64,000 nt of DNA from Shewanella sp. UCD-KL21 (GTDB taxonomy: Bacteria; Pseudomonadota; Gammaproteobacteria; Enterobacterales; Shewanellaceae), in assembly GCF_001957135.1 (NCBI RefSeq), contig NZ_MPHK01000007.1, forward strand, positions 1 through 64,000. The letters run 5' to 3'. The notes below the pieces were generated by a model that worked only from the letters and a program-made list of their open reading frames with translations, was not told where the DNA came from and did no database searches. The position numbers and the translations under genes are program-made. Of the stretch, positions 45,233 through 54,934 are shown in pieces (the first letter of the stretch is position 1; every line of letters starts with the position of its first letter).

Positions 45233-47350
45233 ATGATTAACCTGCATTTAAGAAAGTCATTATTATTTGGACTGATTGTATTTTCATTCTGTATCTCAAT
45301 TTTGTATCTAGATAATCGCTCAGAAGATTTTGTCATCGATAAGCAAAAACAGCTTATAAGCGAAAACTTATTTAAATTAAAAAAAGAGCATATTACAGAT
45401 CTTGTTTCATCAGTGCATATCGCAGCTGAAGCAAGCCTTAAGCGCGAATACCAAAAACAACAAACTAATCTGCAAACTCATTCGCAACAATTCAAATTAG
45501 TACTTAATAACACCCCTGCACATCAACGCTGCCAAGTACTACAAGCTTTAGCCGCTGACGATGATGAGTTTCAATACCAATTAACACAATCAGGACAAGC
45601 TCTTTGTCAGTCATCCCATAAGCCAAGTTTACAGTCCACTAAGCCAGACAATACCTTGGCTGAAGTGAGTATTAACACTGCGATTGCTGATGATATGCAA
45701 ATGACACTGTCATTATTGCAACCTCAAGTTATCAATGAAGCGAAAAAAAGGATCGCTGCCTTTATCAGAATTATTAAGCTTCAAAACCCTGAAACCTACG
45801 TTTGGGTCAATGAAGTGATTAATTACGCCGGTGGTGAGGGCTTTGCCATTAGAAAAGTCCACCCTAGCCTGCCTGAAACCGAAGGGCTGCTTTTATCAAC
45901 TCTGACTCAAGACATCAAAGGTAACTACCCCTTCCAGATGGAGCTTGATGGCATTAATGCTCAAGGAGAAGTTTACTTCGAGTATTATTTCAAGCGTAAT
46001 ACCAATGATGAAATCGTTAAAAAACTCACCTATGCCAAATTATATAAGCCTTTTGATTGGATTATCGCCACAGGGGTATATGTGGATGATTTAGAGCTTG
46101 TAGTAGATCAAGAGATCAACAAGCTGATGGTTGAGCTCAATTTTTACAATAATCTGGTCGCCATTATCGCCATCTTTTTATCCGTGTTACTGGTTATATG
46201 TTTATACGTAATAGAAAGAAATGCCCTTAAAAGCAAAGAACGAGAATTAGCCTTAAAACACAAGCAACAGGATGTAAAAAACTATCGCCAAGTGCTGTCA
46301 TCAATGCTTGATTTAGTAGAGCGGCGTGATAGTTACACCGCCGGGCATACGCGGCGGGTAGCGCAATACTCAGTGATGATAGCCAAAGAAATGGGCTTCA
46401 GTAACGCAGATGTTGAAATCCTCTATGAATCAGCAATCATGCATGACATAGGTAAAATATCCACACCCGATAGTATCTTACTGAAACCGAGTAAGCTTAC
46501 CCCTCAAGAATACAAAATTATTCAGCAGCATTTAGACAGTGGCTACAAGCTGCTGGTATCGATTAAAGCCTTTAAAAAACATGCTGAAATCATCAGATGC
46601 CATCATGAACACTATGATGGGACGGGTTATCCTCGGGGACTTAAAGGCAAGCAGATCTGCCCGCTTTCTCATATTCTCATTTTAGTTGACGCCTTTGATG
46701 CTATAACCTCAAAACGTATCTATAAAATGAGTAAATCGAAACAAGAAGCTATCGCTGAAATAAAGGCGCTGGCAGGGACACAATTTTGCCCTAAAACGGT
46801 AAAAGCAGCTGTGCCAGTGCTAGAAAGTACTAATCTCATTCCTGTGGATCATAATTATTTAAAAGATGAGTTTGAAGAAGCAAGGCTTGCCTACTATTAC
46901 AAAGATCCGCTTACCGGTTTATATAACTACCGATATCTCGAGCACGTTATTTCATTAAACGAAGAGCTATTCGGCAAACATTATCATTGCTGTTACGTCA
47001 TCAGTTTGTTCAATTTTGGCCAATATAATAAAAGCCACGGCTGGCTCGAAGGTGATAAAAAACTTACCTTTATCGCCAACAAGTTAACTGCATTTTTGCC
47101 TGAGTCGTTAATTTTTAGAGTATTTGGCGATGACTTTCTTATCTTAACCCTAGAGCATATAGAGCTCGATGCAAAGTCGCTAATCGCGCAACTAGAACTT
47201 GAAAACCTTAATATTGAACTGGCGTTAGATCATATCAATATTGACCAGCAGCAAATCCGCAACTTAACTCAATTTACTGAGATTATTAACAAGATAGTTA
47301 ATAAGAATACTTGTCCACATATGCCCTCAAGTTCTGTGTCAGGCTTGTAA
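45233..47350 (+). CDS. Cache-HD-GYP c-di-GMP phosphodiesterase with degenerate GGDEF tail
   Basis: A 705-aa membrane sensor. One N-terminal helix (8-26), a periplasmic domain ending in a single-Cache fold (about 150-295, with YVWVNEV and WIIATGVYVDD), a second helix (309-327), then HD-GYP (about 350-530) with His404-Asp405 and HHEHYDGTGYP (457-467). All metal ligands appear intact, so it should hydrolyse c-di-GMP. A C-terminal GGDEF-like domain (about 555-690) has FGDDF (631-635) in place of GGDEF and is probably inactive, maybe a GTP or regulatory module. Ligand unknown. Confidence 0.9.
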   Translation: MINLHLRKSLLFGLIVFSFCISILYLDNRSEDFVIDKQKQLISENLFKLKKEHITDLVSSVHIAAEASLKREYQKQQTNLQTHSQQFKLVLNNTPAHQRCQVLQALAADDDEFQYQLTQSGQALCQSSHKPSLQSTKPDNTLAEVSINTAIADDMQMTLSLLQPQVINEAKKRIAAFIRIIKLQNPETYVWVNEVINYAGGEGFAIRKVHPSLPETEGLLLSTLTQDIKGNYPFQMELDGINAQGEVYFEYYFKRNTNDEIVKKLTYAKLYKPFDWIIATGVYVDDLELVVDQEINKLMVELNFYNNLVAIIAIFLSVLLVICLYVIERNALKSKERELALKHKQQDVKNYRQVLSSMLDLVERRDSYTAGHTRRVAQYSVMIAKEMGFSNADVEILYESAIMHDIGKISTPDSILLKPSKLTPQEYKIIQQHLDSGYKLLVSIKAFKKHAEIIRCHHEHYDGTGYPRGLKGKQICPLSHILILVDAFDAITSKRIYKMSKSKQEAIAEIKALAGTQFCPKTVKAAVPVLESTNLIPVDHNYLKDEFEEARLAYYYKDPLTGLYNYRYLEHVISLNEELFGKHYHCCYVISLFNFGQYNKSHGWLEGDKKLTFIANKLTAFLPESLIFRVFGDDFLILTLEHIELDAKSLIAQLELENLNIELALDHINIDQQQIRNLTQFTEIINKIVNKNTCPHMPSSSVSGL

Positions 47351-47534
47351 AGCAACTGCATAAACAGAGGCTAAACTGTAATCTTGTCTAACTAAAAGCT
47401 ACGAGGTTAATCATCACATAATCGATCAACTCGTCAAAATGAGAAATAAAAAATTAACCACAAAATTTAATAAACTATAATGGTAACTGAGGGTTTGAGT
47501 CGTTTCTCGCAGTATTAATCGAAGGAATTCAATA

Positions 47535-48620
47535 ATGAAATGGTTACCTGCGAAGTGGGTGTTAGATAAAGAGGCAGAACTATCATTTCAACAATCTTTA
47601 AATCAACGTTCACGCACAAATGCAGTAATGATGAGTTACATCTTAATTACGGTATTGCTATTTTTTACCCTCTCTTCATTTGCAGCCGCTAGTTATATTT
47701 TCAGCGACATCTTAACCCGTATCGTCAGCCTCCTAATTGCGATGGTCATGATTTTCAGTATTAAAAAATCAGCCGCCTGTTACCTTGATGCGATACTGTT
47801 ATTTTTTGCGGTACTGTTTACCCTCATCAATGGTTTATTCTTTTATAGCTATGCTATCAATCATCAACACCTCCATGAAGGCGGCCCTATGCTGTCAGCC
47901 ATTTTTATCACCGCCATTCCCATACTTCACTTAGGGCAAAAGTTCATTATTTGGCTGTTACTGGGCGTCGCTCTGCTTATGATCCAATTCAACACCGAGG
48001 TGGATATCATATGGAGTATAAACTTCTATGTGATGACAGTTACCATCATGACTGCGATGCAATATCAAACGGATGTGCTGCTGAGAAAACAATATAAATA
48101 CGAGTTAATTCAAGCACAAAAAGCACAAACCGATAAGTTAACTGGGATTCATAATCGCTATAATTTCGATAAGCAATTCTCGACTCTGTTACATAATTTA
48201 AAACAGGGGCAGTACCTTTCATTGGCGATGATCGATATTGACCACTTTAAAAAATATAATGACCGCTACGGGCATTTAATGGGCGATAAAGCCTTGGTCA
48301 GCTTTGCCCAGTTACTTTCAAACCAAGATGCCGACATGGTAGTACGTTTTGGTGGCGAAGAATTTATTTTGGTTTCTGTCAGTTCAAATCAAAATCAGCA
48401 CTGGCTTGAAGATCTCCCCATGCAGCTTAAGCGGCTTGAGATTGAGCATAGCGATTCAGCAACCGGCTTTCTATCAGCATCAGCTGGGGTGGTAAGTGTG
48501 AGTGCTAATCAACGTCACCTAGTAAATAAAACCAAGCTTTTAACCTTAGCAGATCGTTGTTTATACCAAGCTAAAAAAGCCGGTAGAAACCAAGTTTGCC
48601 GTCACAAAATATCTAGCTAA
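47535..48620 (+). CDS. Membrane diguanylate cyclase
   Basis: A 361-aa protein with about six N-terminal helices (33-190) and a C-terminal GGDEF domain (about 195-355) with DKLTGIHNRYNF, MIDIDHFKKYND and an intact GGEEF (273-277). No RxxD inhibitory site is present at the usual position five residues before GGEEF, so product inhibition may be weak. AAGGA lies eight bases before the ATG. It is 184 bp downstream of the opposing-activity HD-GYP gene, a plausible local make/break pair. Confidence 0.9.
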   Translation: MKWLPAKWVLDKEAELSFQQSLNQRSRTNAVMMSYILITVLLFFTLSSFAAASYIFSDILTRIVSLLIAMVMIFSIKKSAACYLDAILLFFAVLFTLINGLFFYSYAINHQHLHEGGPMLSAIFITAIPILHLGQKFIIWLLLGVALLMIQFNTEVDIIWSINFYVMTVTIMTAMQYQTDVLLRKQYKYELIQAQKAQTDKLTGIHNRYNFDKQFSTLLHNLKQGQYLSLAMIDIDHFKKYNDRYGHLMGDKALVSFAQLLSNQDADMVVRFGGEEFILVSVSSNQNQHWLEDLPMQLKRLEIEHSDSATGFLSASAGVVSVSANQRHLVNKTKLLTLADRCLYQAKKAGRNQVCRHKISS

Positions 48621-48651
48621 AATGATGGCTCGCCTTTATCTCAAAATCGCT

Positions 48652-48891
48652 TTATTCTGACTGATTTTTTTCATTGGTCTCTCTGATGACTAAAATAAAA
48701 GTTAAATACATTTTAGTTGGCAGTGACAGCACCATGCCAAAAGCGACACACATCGAGCTGATGATAATTCCCTTAACGCCCATTGCGGCTACGGTATCAT
48801 TAAAGTTGTGTAAATAAATCCCAAGTAAAATTAAGCAAATACCAATGGTAATACTGGTTCTAAGCAGTAGTATTAATTGTCTATTGCTCAC
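48652..48891 (-). CDS. Small two-helix membrane protein
   Basis: A 79-aa protein with two hydrophobic helices (about 9-28 and 38-70) and a charged C-terminus. No family is recognised. It starts with GTG preceded at an ideal six bases by GAGGAG, a strong ribosome site that argues for a real gene. It is convergent with the diguanylate cyclase gene, ending 31 bp from it. Function unknown. Confidence 0.65.
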   Translation of the reverse strand: MSNRQLILLLRTSITIGICLILLGIYLHNFNDTVAAMGVKGIIISSMCVAFGMVLSLPTKMYLTFILVIRETNEKNQSE

Positions 48892-49203
48892 TTAATTCTC
48901 CTCATTCTAAATCACGTCTTCGAATAATTTCAATCCGCCAGACATCACCTCTGCGATATTCTTGTAAAAGAATAAAGATAAAGTATGAAAACCACAATCG
49001 CCAATCTAGCTACAAACAATAAAAGCCATTCAAAAACAATGAGTTAAAATTAACTACGCCATATTCGCTGATAAATATTACGTAAATTAATGTATTAAAA
49101 CTCATCCATCTTTATTTGCTTCTACTATAATTTTTATAGATTTGTCGATTAACGTTATTTAATGCATTTAAACATAAAGTGCGCATCATTTTGGGATTTT
49201 ACT

Positions 49204-52032
49204 ATGAACACAGGTAACACGGATTTGTCACGTCGAGGTTTCATTAAAAAATGTGTGATTGGTGGTGTTGCGGTATACAGCGCACCAATGATTTTTGATA
49301 AAAATAAAGCTTTCGCCGCAACCACCTCAGAGCAATTAAAAGCCAAATGGAATGTTGGCGCTAAACCCGCTTATCGCTATGATGCGATAGAAAAAGTCAC
49401 CGGACAGAAAATTTACGGCCGTGACTATCGCGCTCAGGACATCCCTGACTGGCCTAAAAAACAACATTATGCACATATTATTAGGGTCAACCGAGCTGAT
49501 AAAATTCTCGTTGATTTAGACCTTTCAAGTATTCCTGATAACGCCAAACCTTACTTTACTATTACTGCTAAAACCCTAAAAGACAACCAACTTAAGTTAC
49601 CCGATTTCTATGGCGAAAACATGCTATTACCATTAGGTAACACTCCAGATTATCAAGGCCATGAAGTCGCCATTTTACTGTTTGATACATTCATAAAATA
49701 TAAACAAGCCAAAGCTGCAATTGAGTTTAATGACGCGATTTTCAAATGGGGCGAATCAACTGAGTTAGTCACCGCCAACCAAGATCCCTATGCTTGTTGG
49801 CGTATCATTCGACAACAAGGCGACGCTGGCAGTGACGCGGAAGATAAATACAGTACTTTGCATGATGGGCTAATTTTCCCTGATTATGAAAATCATAAAC
49901 CGGTTTGGAATGCCAGTATTAACCCATCAGGTAATAGTGCCGAAAAGGCCATGTATTACGCCAATGAGTTACAAAATGATTTATCTAATCCAGACTGGTT
50001 AGTGATTGATAAAAATTTCACGACCCAATCAATTGAACCCATGATGTTAGAACCTGAAGCATTTAATGGTTGGTTTGATAAAAACAACGCCAGATTACAT
50101 GTGGTCATTTGCTCTCAATCCCCCCAAGACTTTTACGCCCAAGCCGGTGAGGTATTAGCAAACAGTCCACTAAGTGTTTCCATCAAAGAGCTTATCGTCC
50201 ACACCCCTTATATTGGTGGTGGCTTTGGCGCTAAAGATCATACCATTTTCCCGTATTACGGCATTATTGCCTCACTTTATAGTACCAATCCAGTGCGAAT
50301 CGCCAATGACCGATTCCAGCAATTTCAGTCGGGCTTAAAGCGCCATACTTTTAACATGGATCACAAACTGGCTTTCGATAAGAAAACCAAGAAAATAACT
50401 GGATTAGTCTCTAATATGGTTTTAGCCGGTGGCGGAAGAAAGAATTTTTCCGACTCGGTTGCCATGGTCGGCGCCAGTGCAATTCAGAGTATTTATTATC
50501 TACCCAGAAATGACATACAAGCCTGGTGTCACCCATCTGCAACGCCTCACGCTGGCTCAATGCGCGGTTATGGCACCCTGCAGTCTATGGGCGCGATGGA
50601 AATGATGATCAATGAAGCTGCCGAAGCGTTAAATATCGACACCTTTGAATTACGTAGAATTAATGCCTTTAAAACAGGGCAGAAAAACACCCAAGGCGCA
50701 ACGCCTAATGGTAAAGCGCGCTATGTAGAAATGCTCGACTTAGCTGAAAAGCATGATATTTGGGTTCATCGAAAACAAAACAAACTAGACTTTGAAAAAG
50801 CAAACCCTACTAAAATGTATGGTGTCGGCTTTGGGATTGCCACCAAAGATTATGGTACAGGAGCAGAAGCCCCTTCGGCTTCGGTTGCCATCACCCCTGA
50901 AGGTAAAATTGTTATTCAAGTTTGCTCAATTGAAATGGGCACGGGAACCGAAACATCCCAAGGGGCATTAATTGCCAAGTATCTCGGTAATATGGCTGAT
51001 GAAGTCCATATGGCGAAAATTCAAGAGTTTGACGCCATGGAGTTAATCGAAAGCGACAGTCCATACACTATGGCTCAAGCCCATCAAGACGAAATGTCGC
51101 AAAAACCCACATGGACTCCAGCTATAGGAATGGCCTCTTCGGCTAGTCAATCATCCTTTTTTCAAAGCCATGCTACCGCTCAGGCTGCAAAATTGATTCT
51201 ACAATACAGTTTGTTACCCGCCGCGGCCGCTATCATCAATAGCCAGAGCACGGCAAAAGTTGACCCTGCTACGGTAAAATACAACTGGGATAAGGGAGCA
51301 ATGGTGCTAGCAGGCCAGCAACCAATCCCCTTTGCACTACTTGCCAAAAAAGCCCATGCCATGGGCTTAATCACCTCAGTCATGACTCATGCCTTTAATC
51401 GCTGGGAATGGGCAACTGCAGATTTTGACATTAACGGTAAAAAACAAAACTTTCCATTAGATGCTATTGCGATTCAATATGGTATTGGTGCAACAGCAGA
51501 GCAAAAGCAACATTACAATGCTGCAGGCTATCAAGTCATAAAACGTCTATCAGTGAATTATCCTAAAACCAATATGAACAATGCCATGGTCACTTACTAC
51601 ACCCCTTGTGCTACCTTGGTTGAGATTGCCATTGACAAGAAGCAAGGGAATATAGAGATATTGCGCACCCATAGCTGGATTGAACCTGGAAATGTCCATG
51701 TTAAAGAGCTCGTTGAAGGTCAACTTGAAGGCGGGCTAACAATGGGCGTTGGACATGCACTTTATGAGTACTTACCCGATGACGAAACTGGGGCCGGAAC
51801 GGGTAAATGGAACTTAGATCGTTACCAAGTTCCTTTTGCAAAACACAATGGCGTATGGAATATGAAGCATACCATTATGCCACCATTGTCAGATTCCGAT
51901 GACTCAAAAGGTGTTGCCGAGGTCGTGATGATCCCTGTGGTACCTGCATTAGTGGAAGCTATCTATCAAGCAACAAACCAGCGTTTTTATCATTTACCGA
52001 TTACACCACAAGACATATTGAAGGCTATTTAA
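49204..52032 (+). CDS. Tat-exported molybdenum hydroxylase large subunit (aldehyde oxidase/IorB-like)
   Basis: A protein of about 942 residues with a twin-arginine signal (LSRRGFIKK followed by a hydrophobic stretch), so the holoenzyme is periplasmic. It carries xanthine dehydrogenase-family motifs: YRYDAIEKVTGQKIYGRD, TPYIGGGFGAKD, AGSMRGYGTLQ, SIEMGTGTETSQGA and the active-site segment KGVAEVVMIP, where the catalytic Glu is kept but the usual Gly before it is Ala. It is longer than typical IorB (about 750). ATG at 49204 has GGGA seven bases ahead. The substrate may be an aldehyde or N-heterocycle; it cannot be read. Confidence 0.85.
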   Translation: MNTGNTDLSRRGFIKKCVIGGVAVYSAPMIFDKNKAFAATTSEQLKAKWNVGAKPAYRYDAIEKVTGQKIYGRDYRAQDIPDWPKKQHYAHIIRVNRADKILVDLDLSSIPDNAKPYFTITAKTLKDNQLKLPDFYGENMLLPLGNTPDYQGHEVAILLFDTFIKYKQAKAAIEFNDAIFKWGESTELVTANQDPYACWRIIRQQGDAGSDAEDKYSTLHDGLIFPDYENHKPVWNASINPSGNSAEKAMYYANELQNDLSNPDWLVIDKNFTTQSIEPMMLEPEAFNGWFDKNNARLHVVICSQSPQDFYAQAGEVLANSPLSVSIKELIVHTPYIGGGFGAKDHTIFPYYGIIASLYSTNPVRIANDRFQQFQSGLKRHTFNMDHKLAFDKKTKKITGLVSNMVLAGGGRKNFSDSVAMVGASAIQSIYYLPRNDIQAWCHPSATPHAGSMRGYGTLQSMGAMEMMINEAAEALNIDTFELRRINAFKTGQKNTQGATPNGKARYVEMLDLAEKHDIWVHRKQNKLDFEKANPTKMYGVGFGIATKDYGTGAEAPSASVAITPEGKIVIQVCSIEMGTGTETSQGALIAKYLGNMADEVHMAKIQEFDAMELIESDSPYTMAQAHQDEMSQKPTWTPAIGMASSASQSSFFQSHATAQAAKLILQYSLLPAAAAIINSQSTAKVDPATVKYNWDKGAMVLAGQQPIPFALLAKKAHAMGLITSVMTHAFNRWEWATADFDINGKKQNFPLDAIAIQYGIGATAEQKQHYNAAGYQVIKRLSVNYPKTNMNNAMVTYYTPCATLVEIAIDKKQGNIEILRTHSWIEPGNVHVKELVEGQLEGGLTMGVGHALYEYLPDDETGAGTGKWNLDRYQVPFAKHNGVWNMKHTIMPPLSDSDDSKGVAEVVMIPVVPALVEAIYQATNQRFYHLPITPQDILKAI

Positions 52033-52034
52033 TT

Positions 52035-52565
52035 ATGAGTGATATCAGTTTAACAATTAACGGCAAATTGGTCGGTCCAATCGATGTAGACACGGACGTC
52101 ATGATGATTGAATTTCTTCATGAATATCTGAATATGACAGGAACAAAGTTTGGCTGTGGTGAAGGCATATGTCACGCTTGTGTGGTGATCGTTGATAATG
52201 ATGATGGCAGTAGTAGCACAGTAAGAACCTGTATTTCAGGGGCTCATGCATTCAACAACTTTAAAATCAGGACAATTGAAGGCCATGCTAAAACCAATGA
52301 CATGGGTGAAATCATTCAACTTAGCCCAGTTCAAGAGTCATTCATCAAGCATTTTGCCTTTCAGTGTGGGTGGTGCACCTCTGGTTTCACCAATGAAACT
52401 ACATTATTGATAGAAAAATTGAAAAAGGCGCCCATTAACAAAGCGGATGTTGAAGCGGTCATTCTCGAGTCTTTAGGAGAGCATGTGTGTCGCTGCACAG
52501 GTTACGTTAAATATTACCAAGCAGTTAAAGAACTTATTCTGACAACTGATGGTTTAACCACCTAA
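52035..52565 (+). CDS. 2Fe-2S subunit of the molybdenum hydroxylase (IorA/CoxS-like)
   Basis: A 176-aa electron-transfer subunit with two 2Fe-2S clusters. The plant-type cluster ligands are Cys41, Cys46, Cys49 and Cys66; the second cluster has QCGWC (Cys111, Cys114) and CRC (Cys152, Cys154). It has no signal peptide and is probably carried out with the Tat-tagged large subunit. The start is two bases after the large subunit stop. No FAD subunit, cytochrome or XdhC-type maturation gene adjoins, so the electron acceptor is unknown. Confidence 0.93.
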   Translation: MSDISLTINGKLVGPIDVDTDVMMIEFLHEYLNMTGTKFGCGEGICHACVVIVDNDDGSSSTVRTCISGAHAFNNFKIRTIEGHAKTNDMGEIIQLSPVQESFIKHFAFQCGWCTSGFTNETTLLIEKLKKAPINKADVEAVILESLGEHVCRCTGYVKYYQAVKELILTTDGLTT

Positions 52566-52729
52566 GCTTTTAGCTATTTATTAAAATAGCTCTCTTAAAC
52601 CTTAAAAAGGCTATCAGGCTTAGAAGATTAAATGCGTTCCAGCTACCGCTTTAGTTGTAGCCTTTTTAGTTACTGAGCTTAAGCACCTTGATGTGATGCA
52701 CAGATAATTAAAGCTTGAATTTAAGACAC

Positions 52730-52759
52730 AAAAAAGCGAACCCAAAGGTTCGCTTTTTT
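52730..52759. terminator. Bidirectional terminator between 2Fe-2S subunit and cold-shock gene
   Basis: A perfect 13-bp stem (arms 52730-52742 and 52747-52759, GCGAACC and GGTTCGC with A/T ends) with a CAAA loop ends in T6 on both strands. Confidence 0.93.
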
Positions 52760-52841
52760 AATAATTACAATAATGAGGTAAACCTAGCATTGTAATTATT
52801 TGAAGTAACGTACTGGCTAGCCAGTGACGTCGACTTTCAAA

Positions 52842-53051
52842 TTAGATAGCAACTACGTTAGCTGCTTGTGGGCCTTTTTGACCTTGCTCTAAATCGAAAG
52901 AAACTTTTTGGCCTTCAGCTAAAGTTTTGAAACCTTCAGAAGCGATAGCACGGAAATGTACGAATACATCTGCGCCGCCATTGTCTTGAGTGATGAAGCC
53001 GAAACCTTTGTCTTCGTTAAACCATTTTACGATACCAGTAGTGTTAGACAT
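52842..53051 (-). CDS. CspA-family cold-shock protein
   Basis: A 69-aa single-stranded nucleic-acid chaperone with both RNP motifs: KGFGFITQ and DVFVHF, within the five-strand OB fold. Typical length. It ends in GPQAANV as other CspA/CspD-like proteins. GGGA lies six bases before the ATG. Which paralogue (cold-induced or constitutive) cannot be told. Confidence 0.95.
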   Translation of the reverse strand: MSNTTGIVKWFNEDKGFGFITQDNGGADVFVHFRAIASEGFKTLAEGQKVSFDLEQGQKGPQAANVVAI

Positions 53052-53445
53052 AATGTGTCCCTTATATAATTAAGAATTAAAAAATTTATCGCGAAAATGC
53101 GATGCGCTGAGAGCTGAATTATTTAATGTGACGATGAAGCTAAGGGAAACACAGAGGAACAACGATAACGTAGAATTCTGAGGCTTTACTTTTACTTGAT
53201 GTTTCATTAATAACTCTGAATGTCAGAGCGAGGTGAATCTTACATTAGTTTAAAAAATTGTAAAGGTATTATTTTATTTAAATATCAAAACCGCCAGATA
53301 TCTGACCACTGACCAACGGGTATGCAGCACAATTAATCGCTAATATACCTATGCTTAGCAGTAATTATAGCTCTTGCTGCTATGGTTTAGCTGTGATTGA
53401 TAATAATATAGCTTGTCACTTGGCTATGGCGGTTGTCATGGATAT
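53052..53445 (-). other. Cold-shock gene leader and adjacent spacer
   Basis: About 390 bp separate the cold-shock gene from the next gene. The first 150 bases upstream of the start are consistent with the long structured 5' leaders of csp mRNAs. I could not identify a cold box or a firm promoter. No gene seen. Confidence 0.4.
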
Positions 53446-54186
53446 TTACAGTGGATTAACTTTTTTCAACGCCCCAAAACGATCAGCATCAATCCCTTGC
53501 TTCCAATAGCCAACAGCAAAGATGTTAAGCCTTTCAAAACCAAGTTCTTGTTGTAATATCGGCCTCAAAGCACGTATTTGACCAGCTTCTAGCCCCATAA
53601 AGACATGACTATCCTTGGGTAAGTCTTTGGCGGTTAGTTGTACTTGTTGCTCAAGGCTTATTGTTGACTCATCTTCAATAAACCAATGAGTATTGATTGA
53701 ATCGTCATAATCCATATCAATAATATCTGCACGGCTAGGCACGCTAATAATGACCCTTAATTGGGCATCAAGGTTAAATCTAGGCATATAACCATTTATG
53801 GCATTTACAGAGGTGATATCCCCCACCAGTAAATAACTATGGTGATTAAAGTCAGCTAATTTCATCAGCCCTGGGCCCGCTATAGCAATACGGTCGCCCA
53901 CTTTGGCCTTTTTTGCCCAATTGGTGGCAGGACCTTGGTGACGGTTAATCACAAAATCTAACCCTAGCTGGTGAGTTTGTGGGTTAAAAAAACGAATCGT
54001 GTACGAACGCATTTTTTGCGCTTCATCGCCCGTCGATGGCAAAAACACTTTCACGTGCGCGCCTTCAAGCCCCTGCGGAAAATCTTGTAAGCTCACTCCG
54101 CTAAAGATAATTCGACGTAAATGAGACGACAGCTCAATAATCTCTGCAACCTGTACAGAGCGCAAATTGGGCTTTCTAGGCTTCAT
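53446..54186 (-). CDS. Siderophore-interacting protein (FAD ferric-siderophore reductase family)
   Basis: A cytoplasmic flavoprotein of about 246 residues of the ViuB/YqjH family. The FAD-binding barrel shows RRIIFSG, GAHVKVFLPS and SYTIRFFNPQTHQLGLDFVI with the RxYT-like motif; an NAD(P)-binding C-terminal SIP domain has HVFMGLEAGQIRALRPIL and YWKQG. It releases iron by reducing ferric siderophores. ATG at 54186 with GAGGA seven bases ahead is preferred to the longer frame to 54249, which would overrun the operator. Divergent from a MarR regulator. Confidence 0.9.
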   Translation of the reverse strand: MKPRKPNLRSVQVAEIIELSSHLRRIIFSGVSLQDFPQGLEGAHVKVFLPSTGDEAQKMRSYTIRFFNPQTHQLGLDFVINRHQGPATNWAKKAKVGDRIAIAGPGLMKLADFNHHSYLLVGDITSVNAINGYMPRFNLDAQLRVIISVPSRADIIDMDYDDSINTHWFIEDESTISLEQQVQLTAKDLPKDSHVFMGLEAGQIRALRPILQQELGFERLNIFAVGYWKQGIDADRFGALKKVNPL

Positions 54187-54223
54187 AGATATATCCTCTT
54201 TGACTTGAAAAACAGCTGATAAG

Positions 54224-54264
54224 TTGATAAGGTCAACTATAGTTAACATTGTTGACTAAATCAA
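54224..54264. promoter_or_regulatory. Candidate MarR operator, long interrupted palindrome
   Basis: TTGAT-N3-GTCAAC-N13-GTTGAC-N3-ATCAA is symmetric over 41 bases. The 13-base centre includes part of the 10-bp palindrome AACTATAGTT (54235-54244). It lies in the 101-bp spacer between the divergent siderophore-interacting and marR genes, 24 bp from the latter, a place suited to control both. Confidence 0.65.
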
Positions 54265-54287
54265 CTAATTATTAAGGCCAAGCAAAA

Positions 54288-54722
54288 ATGAGTCACTCAT
54301 CCATTTCTGATGCGATTTTTAAAATCGCACATTCGTACCGTTTAGCCATGCGCTCTTCTCTTAAGGCCAATGAAATTGGCTTAAACGCCATGCATGTTAA
54401 ATGCCTTAGTTTGATTAATAACAGTCACACTTGCACTGCAAACGATATCGTTAACCTTTTAGCTAGAGATAAAGCGCAAATTGCTCGGTTAATTAAAGAA
54501 ATGATTGATAACCAATGGCTAACGAAAACGGCAAATCCACAAGATAAAAGAAGTCAGATGTTATCACTGACTGCAGACGGTAAAAAACTCGCTGAGCTGA
54601 TCGCAAAAACTCAAAATGATGTGAATCAAAAAATGTTGCAAAACTTGCCAACTGAAGACTTGGCCGCATTTACACGCATTGCTGATGTGCTCTTTAATAA
54701 CCTTAATGACAGTGAAAAATAA
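54288..54722 (+). CDS. MarR-family transcriptional regulator
   Basis: A 144-aa winged-helix regulator. The helix-turn-helix is about residues 50-75 (TANDIVNLLARDKAQIARLIKEM), followed by the wing with NPQDKRSQMLSLTADGKKL, which has the family's conserved DxRxxxLxLT pattern. It probably represses the divergent siderophore-interacting gene and itself through the palindrome in between; the ligand is unknown. Confidence 0.9.
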   Translation: MSHSSISDAIFKIAHSYRLAMRSSLKANEIGLNAMHVKCLSLINNSHTCTANDIVNLLARDKAQIARLIKEMIDNQWLTKTANPQDKRSQMLSLTADGKKLAELIAKTQNDVNQKMLQNLPTEDLAAFTRIADVLFNNLNDSEK

Positions 54723-54724
54723 GC

Positions 54725-54749
54725 GGCCTTTTAGCTAAAAAGGCCTTTA
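54725..54749 (+). terminator. Terminator after marR
   Basis: GGCCTTTT-AGCT-AAAAAGGCC followed by TTTATCTT, starting three bases after the stop. Confidence 0.8.
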
Positions 54750-54780
54750 TCTTAGCCGGTTTTTAGCATGGCAAGCCTCT

Positions 54781-54824
54781 CCTAGCACCAACCTAGCACT
54801 AACCTAGCACTAACCTAGCACTAA
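54781..54824. repeat. 11-bp tandem repeat, four copies
   Basis: CCTAGCACTAA occurs four times head to tail (first copy with one change, C for T). It lies between the marR terminator and the riboswitch. Confidence 0.85.
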
Positions 54825-54934
54825 GGCTGGTAAGCCGGGCGATACAAGTGCTAATACTTGGCTGTAGCTTTGGCGCAAATAGCCACAAATTTGCTATTGA
54901 AACGAATCGAATAACAGATTAAAATGCGCCCAAA

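Noticed and set aside
52603..52669. Long inverted repeat after the 2Fe-2S subunit gene as a small RNA
   Set aside because: Arms AAAAAGGCTA/TAGCCTTTTT enclose a 44-base loop; no promoter is visible and a simpler strong terminator follows at 52730.
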